Assembly: GCA_025766275.1 (NCBI GenBank)
Contig: JAFKAC010000001.1
Coordinates: 1,612,001-1,676,000 of the forward strand
Source of the DNA: Lactarius indigo
Taxonomy: Eukaryota; Basidiomycota; Agaricomycetes; Russulales; Russulaceae
DNA: 64,000 nt
Reading direction: 5' to 3'
The position numbers and the translations under genes were made by a program. Below the pieces are notes generated by a model. The model saw nothing but the letters and a program-made list of their open reading frames with translations. It had not been told where the DNA came from and did not search any database. This document shows, one piece after another, positions 58,419 through 64,000 of the stretch; position 1 is the first letter of the stretch; every line of letters starts with the position of its first letter.

Positions 58419-60851
58419 ATGACGACGACGCCCCTGCTATTGCTTTTGTCCCGTCTGTCATCAGTTCCAGTCCTCCAGCAGTTAGCGCCTTTCCTCGTCA
58501 TCATCCTCGTTCCACTTTTCTTGCTTTCTGGTTGCAACTATCTCCGCTCCATTCCCCCATTCGTCTCCCGCATGCTCGCCGTTGCCAGCTCGGCGCTTCC
58601 CTGGAACTGGTCTTCGTTCTATCAACATGGGTCTGCGTCGTCTGATCCCAGGAAGATACCTCCCATCCGTACCCGTGCGGAACAGCTGGCAGCGAGGACC
58701 GATGGTTGCCCTGGTGCGTGCCGACAAGTCTTATGCGTCGTCTCGAACACTCACGACCGCCAGACGTCGAGGAGAGTCAATCATTCTACCCCGGGCTCGT
58801 CAATATCTCCGGCACATATTGCTTCATGAACTCAACCATGCAGGTGCGCTTGCCACGCTGCCCCGCCCTCCCATCCGCTTGACGCTTAACCTCCATGCGT
58901 CACAGGCCCTCGCCTCTTTGTCTTACCTACAGCCCCACATAGACGCCATCCACGCTAAAGCAGAGGCGGTTGACATCCCCACGCCAGTTGTTGACGCATT
59001 ACGTGACCTCTTGCATGGTGCGATATGCCAACACCACGTCCATTAACCTCTTTACCATGTTCCACAACAGGTCTAAACACGCCTTCTTCCCACTATCGCA
59101 CCATTCGCCCCGTCGAGATGATAGCGGCGCTCTCACAGCCCGAGCCGGGAAAGCGCATACCTCTCTTCTCGTCACGAGAGCACCAGGACGCGCAAGAGCT
59201 CTTCCAGCTCGTCTCCGAATACGTAAAGAAAGAGGCGACTGCTGTCGATCGCGAGGGTGCACGCGACCTCGGATTTGCCGCCATCTCCTCCCTTTCGTCT
59301 GCCGAGACAGCCGCGGCGAGCTACGACGTATCCAAAGGCGTGTTTGATGGCCTCACTGCAAACCGCCGTAGCTGCTGTGAGTGCGGCTATACAGAGGCGG
59401 TAATGCACTTTCCCTTTGACAACTGGCAGCTTACCGTCCCCCGCATCGTGCGTACGTTGTCCCTCCCTCCACATCTCCTCTGCTGAGCACCCGCGTCACA
59501 GGCGAGCTGCAGACTCGAGGACTGCCTCATGGACTACATACGCCTCGAAGTCCTCACGGACTGCATCTGTCGCAAATGCTCGATGCGTGCTACTCTGCAC
59601 AGACTAGAGCAAGACGCCGAACGACTTGTCGCTGTGGCTAGCAAGTCGACCGTGTCGCAATCAAAAAAGAAACGCGTGCGTGAGGTCAAGCGTTTCGCCA
59701 CGCGCCTCAAGGCCGCACTCGATGAGGGACGCATCGAAGAAGACATCAAAGGTGTCAAGATGGAGAAGGTGTTCTCCCGGGCGTCGACGAAACAGGCCAT
59801 GGTCGCGCGGGTGAGTCTTTTCTCTTTTTTATTCTATTACTCCGCGTCTAACTTATGCAACCAGCCCCCGCCCGTACTTGCATTACACCTCAATCGCTCC
59901 GTCCATTTTGGCGCATACGCCTCCAAAAATACGGCACGCGTGCATTTCCCAGAAGTGCTCGACCTGACGCCGTACACGACCTCGGGCATGCTCTCCACCT
60001 CGCCCTCGATCCCCATCTCTTCACACATGCCTTCGACTACCGCCGCCCTCACCTCCACTTCCCCCGCGGCCTCTTTGGCCATCCCGTCGTCGTCATCATC
60101 CAAAACCCCCAAAACACCACAGGTTCCGCCCCCACGCGTGCTATACCGTCTCGCGGCGGTAGTGTGCCACTACGGGCAGCACTCATTCGGACACTACGTC
60201 TGCTTCCGGCGCAAGCCGCGCGGGGCGGGGCGTGTCGTGCCGCCGCGGTTGGACGAAGGGCCCTCTGCCGCACCGCCGCCGGGCCGGGGCTGGCTACGCG
60301 TGAGCGACGACGCGGTGCGGGAGGTTGGGATCGAGACCGTGCTACAGGAGGGCGCGGGCGCGTTTATGCTGTACTACGAGCGGGTGGTAGGCGAGGACGC
60401 GTCGGGCCGGTCTTGGACTGGCGCAGGACTGCATGCGTGGGAAGCTGGAGCGAGAGACGAGAAGAAGACGCAGGAAACACATCGCGCGGTCGAAGAAGGC
60501 CCAGCGGCAATACATGGGCCACTAGAGCAGGAGAAGGTGGTGGAGAAGGTGGTGGTGGCCGCGGTACCTCCTCCGACTGCGGTGATCAAGGCGCGGGTTG
60601 TGCGGAGCGTGTCGCTCGGGCCGGATGAGGTGCTTGGGGGAAGCCCGGTGAAGCAGGAGGCGCAAGGGGAGGTGGTGGATCCCTCTGAGTCCTCGTTCGA
60701 GATTGATGAACCCGACGTTCCCGCGGCCGCCCCTCCAGCAGTCGAGTTACCCTTAGCGGCACCCGTCAAGGCGCTGTCGCCCATACCTGAGCCGCCTGTG
60801 GTGGACGAGCCCCCGATATCGCTCCCTCGGACGGTGGATCTTCGGGCATAG
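58419..60851 (+). CDS. Ubiquitin carboxyl-terminal hydrolase, UBP1 type, membrane-anchored
   Basis: This is a cysteine deubiquitinase. An N-terminal membrane segment (LLQLAPFL-like, VIILVPLFLLSG; residues about 22-45) matches Ubp1, an ER-associated yeast enzyme. The Cys box YPGLVNISGTYCFMNSTMQ spans 58790-58850, then ALASLSYLQPHIDAIHAKAE, the block HQDAQELFQLVSEYV, a CxxC pair in SCCECGYTEAVM and a second in CICRKCSMRA. The His box is YGQHSFGHYVCFRRKPRGAG (about 60170-60220), and WLRVSDDAVREVGIETVLQE to FMLYYERV follows. The last 130 residues are disordered (Pro/Val/Glu-rich). Introns sit after STMQ, after LLH, after PRI and after MVAR. A frame break lies between 58700 and 58780. Confidence 0.85.
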
Positions 60852-61179
60852 ATAGAACCGCCTCCGAGTCTTCGCTATCTAACTAATTGTTTATGTTTTG
60901 CGAGTTGGGTCACTGTAATTTTTTTTTGTGGGTTTGCATTACCGTATGCATAATGCGAACTTCCTTCCCAAAAACGTTCAAGACTCTGGCAGACAAGGAT
61001 CCGTCGTGAAAGCATAATGGCATTCCGATGTTTAAGACATCACTTTTCGCACGCGGAAAATGAGGCTAGCAATAATAATGATACACACAGTCCTCGTCCT
61101 CTGCGATACTGTAAGAAGAAGAAATCACGGGAAACAAAAAGAGTACTAGATGAACCAGAGAGTGCCCAGTAGAGATTGT
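60852..61179. other. Intergenic after the deubiquitinase
   Basis: A T8 run occurs near 60920. No gene was recognised. Confidence 0.35.
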
Positions 61180-61262
61180 CACTCCTGTGTCCAGTAAATG
61201 GGCCTGCCTCTGTCTCTCCCATAGTGGCGTTCCACACACGAATTGTTCCATCCGAAGAGCCC
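61180..61262 (-). pseudogene. Isolated WD40-repeat fragment
   Basis: One minus-strand stretch reads SSDGTIRVWNATMGETEAG and PFTGHRSDN, a WD40 repeat of the type found in NACHT-WD40 proteins of basidiomycetes. There is no neighbouring repeat, so it is a relic a few tens of residues long. A chance match is possible. Confidence 0.4.
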
Positions 61263-61281
61263 CCGGGGGAGGAGGCCTAGA

Positions 61282-61648
61282 TCACCAGTAGACGTGGCGC
61301 TCGATGGTGCGGGGCTTGGGTCGCGTGTAGATCGTGCGCTTGACGCGGGTCACGGTAGGGTACCACGCGTGGTACACATCTCCGGGCTCAAACTGGACCT
61401 CGACTATTTGCCTGCCCTACAAAGCCCCGAAACCAAGGTCAGGATGGGCACGTTGTCGACGACCGGAAAAGGAAGGTGACGTACGGCGTAGTCGTAGTGG
61501 GAGCCAATGACGAGGCCCTCGCGACGGCCATATGCACCGTGGTTGACGGTGACGATGTCTCCGGGCTGAACAAGAAACTACAGGTTGTCAACATTAATTG
61601 GTTCGACATGGGACTAGCACTACGCACCGTGATATCTTCGCTGGACAT
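61282..61648 (-). CDS. Small unknown protein, 82 aa, three exons
   Basis: The three exons are 61628-61648 (MSSEDIT), 61485-61577 (FLVQPGDIVTVNHGAYGRRE, GLVIGSHYDYA) and 61282-61416 (GRQIVEVQFEPGDVYHAWYP, TVTRVKRTIYTRPKPRTIER, HVYW-stop). The introns are 50 and 68 bp with GTGCGT and GTACGT donors and TAG acceptors, all in phase 0. The beta-rich, SH3-like character of VQPGDIVTVNHG and the Tyr/Trp/Arg-rich tail suggest a small folded domain, perhaps KOW-like, but I cannot assign a family. All junctions keep frame without correction, which supports a real gene. Confidence 0.6.
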
Positions 61649-62276
61649 GATCGTTAGTTGGGTTTAGTAGAGTGTCTTTTGCTCGACGGAGTTAGTAGAG
61701 GGGAACGCGGACGATGGGTGGTGGTAGTGTGAAGGATAGAGTAGGTGGAAAGGTCCGCGGAGGGAATTTATACTTCGAGAGACCGATAAACAATAATATG
61801 ATGGCATTGTTCTCGTGCCGGTACGGCCCACCACGCGGCTTTCGCGAGGCGAGGCGAGGCCCACATTTTCTTTTCCCCTCCCGAAAACAACGCCGCTAGC
61901 GCCGCCATCACCGAGGGACCAGTCCACGTCCCCCCCTTAGGACCGAGAAAAGCGCCCATGTCTGGTCCTCCATATCGCTCGTCCGGAGCACCTTCTTGGG
62001 GACAAAAGACTGAACGCATCTGGGTAGGGGGCCCAGTTTACGTTTACGCTTACGTTCATATTATTTTTCCTTTTTTTTCTTGTGACGTTGGTCGGCCTCG
62101 TGCCCTCCATCAAACCACGTGTCCGCGTTCGCTCGGGCATGGACCCTTGCTTCCCAGTTTCCCCTTTGCCCGTGTCATGTTCGTGGCAAGCGACGCGGAA
62201 GTGTTTACCGAGTCCTGCGCAGCCCCAATGTTTGATTGACACGGAAGGAGACAAACACGTTTGTTGCACTTGTGTA
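61649..62276. other. Intergenic region
   Basis: No gene was recognised. The TTACGTTTACGCTTACG tract at 62038-62054 is a minor short-period repeat. Confidence 0.35.
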
Positions 62277-62783
62277 TCAATCGTTGAAACACGTGTTGAT
62301 CCGCCTGGAGGGGTTGAGGGAAATATCTCGGCACTGCGATTTGCGTGGGATGAGTAAGTCTGATGGAGTAAAATTCAGACTAGCGAGAGTTATCTCCCAC
62401 ACAGACATGCCAGACTTGGTCCGATAAATGTTCGTATTCAAGTTCTGGTGAACCAAGACCACGCTAGTCCCGTCTGAAGTAACCAGGTGTACAGCGGGAT
62501 CCTCCTCCGACTTCATCGTGAGAGGTGATTCCGTCCACAAATCAGGTACTTTGGAACACCTGTTGACCGGGTTGTCTCATACCTCTTCAATTGAGCATTG
62601 GCCATCAACGTGAAGTGCCGGGTACGTCAAGGATAACGACGTTCGCTGCCATGGAGTGCTAGTGGGGCCATACATCTTGTGTTGTTTGTTAAAATCACGT
62701 GACACCAGCACAAATGCCAAGGCAAAGACAATCACAGTCCGTAGGCTTCTGATCATCAGTCTGTCAACATGCCAGTCCCCCAA
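62277..62783 (-). CDS. Possible small secreted or membrane protein, unrecognised
   Basis: A frame starting near 62759 reads MIRSLRTVIVFALAFVLVSR, a plausible signal or anchor segment, then HKMYGPTSTPWQRTSLSLTY and ALHVDGQCSIEE up to a GTATGAG donor. A second open frame (62277-62540) with VTSDGTSVVLVHQNLNTNIY could be the next exon. The joint is not proven and no family is known to me. Confidence 0.3.
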
Positions 62784-62855
62784 TTTGGAAACAACGGACG
62801 CAAGGCTAGTACAACTATAAGGTGCTATGTCAGCGGATCTGGGTATAGGGGATGT

Positions 62856-63929
62856 TCATCGGGTCTTATCCTCAGCAAGGATTGCCTCGTTCAACTCGTC
62901 TAGCGGTGCCAGCTCTTTCTTATCCACGAGATCAAACTACACATAGATCAGCCACGCTCTTCACAGCGAGTAGAATTAGCTTACTTCGTTGATAAAAAGG
63001 AAAAAATGACGATAGCTTGTGTTGAGGTGTGCTGGTATGCGACCCGTTAGCAGCGAAACGAGTTGGCGACGAATAAACGCACCTTCGATCCCAAGAGCAC
63101 AGATCTGGTCAAAATGATTGCTGTATATATGCGCGTACACACGGAACAGTCGTCGCACGATGGTGCGCACGGTGTCTCTGAATGTACGAGGGAATGGGAC
63201 GCCTGTGCCTTCGTCAGAGGCAAATCGAGTGATAGGAGATTGGGAAGTCGTACCTATGGTATTAGGAAAGACAGCCTCATCGTCCAGGATATTTTGGGCC
63301 CAGTTCATGAGGGCGTCGACGTAATCTGGCGCAGCAAGCTTCGTGGGGCGCTTGTAGCGCACACCGTCCTCCCAAAGATACTCGTACCTGATTTACGATG
63401 GTCAGTTATTAGGTGAACCGAGTGGAGATGGGAGCTCACCGAGGGCCAGCGGACATAACTGGACACTACGAGACGCGTACAATCAGGACCAGACCTGAGG
63501 CAAGTAAGAGGACCAACCTCCTGTGGGGTGCAGAACTCTGTCACTGTGCCGTAGAGCATGTTGAGGTGGTTGAAGAAATCGACAGCTGGAACGTCCGTCG
63601 CTCCTTTGATGCGGTGCTAGGCAGGCCAGCCAGACTCACCGTGCACGGCGAGCCATTCATTGAGGATCCTCGCCTTCTGGGAGCTTGACTGCAAGACGCA
63701 GGTTCCCGGAACCCTTTCCCGTGTCAATCCTTGCACACCTCATGTTGCTGGGCATAAAACAGGAGCGTACTAGGGTAGCCTCAGCATACTTCCTAAGTTG
63801 ATACTGCTTCGTGCCCTCTGGTATGTCTCTGCGTGGTTTGAAAGTGCGCGTCTTGCCTCTGTCAAATGGCATATCAATCCGAGTTGAAGATGATGATTGA
63901 AGCACTTACAGGCCGAAGAAGGTGGACAT
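62856..63929 (-). CDS. MOB1: MOB1 kinase activator
   Basis: MOB1 binds and activates NDR/LATS-family kinases in the mitotic exit and septation pathway. Exon 1 is MSTFFGL (from 63929). Subsequent exons give KTRTFKPRRDIPEGTKQYQL, RKYAEATL, GSGNLRLAVKLPEGEDP, HLNMLYGTVTEFCTPQE, CPVMSAGPR, YEYLWEDGVRYKRPTKLAAP, DYVDALMNWAQNILDDEAVF, GVPFPRTFRDTVRTIVRRLF, RVYAHIYSNHFDQICALGIE, AHLNTSYRHFFLFINE and the end ELNEAILAEDKTR-stop. The zinc ligands are visible in CTPQECPVM and in HIYSNHF. About six introns interrupt it, all consistent, and no frame break was found. Confidence 0.92.
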
Positions 63930-64000
63930 GATGGTCAAGTCGAAGATTATCGCTTATCGCTTTCCATTTACCCTGGTAAGCGCAACATGTGACTACGACC

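Noticed and set aside
59855..60628. 257-codon plus-strand frame rich in Arg
   Set aside because: Out-of-frame reading of the deubiquitinase, whose His box and C-terminal part occupy the other frame.

Overview
This window comes from a filamentous basidiomycete, almost certainly an Agaricomycete. Genes are dense and split by many 48-70 bp GT-AG introns. Both strands are used. The gene families are typical of mushroom-forming fungi: F-box-like proteins, a DUF6535 protein, OPT transporters, a trichodiene-oxygenase-type P450 and small dsRNA-binding-motif proteins. No bacterial, viral or complete transposon gene was recognised.

Layout. 0.9-3.0 kb: cytochrome P450. 3.7-5.1 kb: intronless, disordered orphan protein. 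5.8-9.3 kb: tandem pair of F-box-like genes. 9.7-14.1 kb: a Kre9/Knh1-like GPI protein divergent from a TMEM135-like membrane protein, then an AlkB-like dioxygenase. 14.2-34.1 kb: a segmentally amplified block holding NEDD8/RUB1, three tandem OPT oligopeptide transporters, a remnant of a fourth, two copies of a small unknown gene, an SDR gene, a detached SDR 3' fragment and a broken copy of the NEDD8 5' exons. 34.5-40.1 kb: a spliced unknown protein, a SET-domain lysine methyltransferase, a hotdog thioesterase and a decayed ITPase paralog. 40.7-50.5 kb: housekeeping genes LCL2, RPL10A/uL1, the intact ITPase, U5 snRNP 40 kDa WD40 protein and RRP7, with a DUF6535 membrane gene among them. 50.7-53.9 kb: three dsRNA-binding-motif genes in a row. 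55.0-63.9 kb: WBP2-like GRAM protein, tRNA-Arg(UCG), CDC7 kinase, a tRNA relic, a UBP1-type deubiquitinase, a small 82-residue protein and MOB1.

Several genes sit head to head over short shared promoters: LCL2/RPL10A (216 bp), U5-40K/RRP7 (131 bp), Kre9-like/TMEM135-like (268 bp), and the WBP2-like gene/CDC7 with a tRNA between them. The housekeeping set covers ribosome assembly, translation, splicing, cell-cycle and ubiquitin/NEDD8 functions. The accessory parts (P450, OPT, SDR, F-box, dsRBM) are where duplication and decay concentrate.

Reading frames are broken by single extra bases in many otherwise well-conserved genes, including essential ones (CDC7, U5-40K, RRP7). At about 25 of these sites the extra base is the transition partner of its neighbour (CT, TC, AG or GA where one base is expected). 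This suggests that the consensus printed both alleles of heterozygous sites in a dikaryon. I therefore treat most of these breaks as probable assembly artefacts. I reserve 'pseudogene' for copies that have lost exons or key residues. CDS spans below run from start to stop and include introns.
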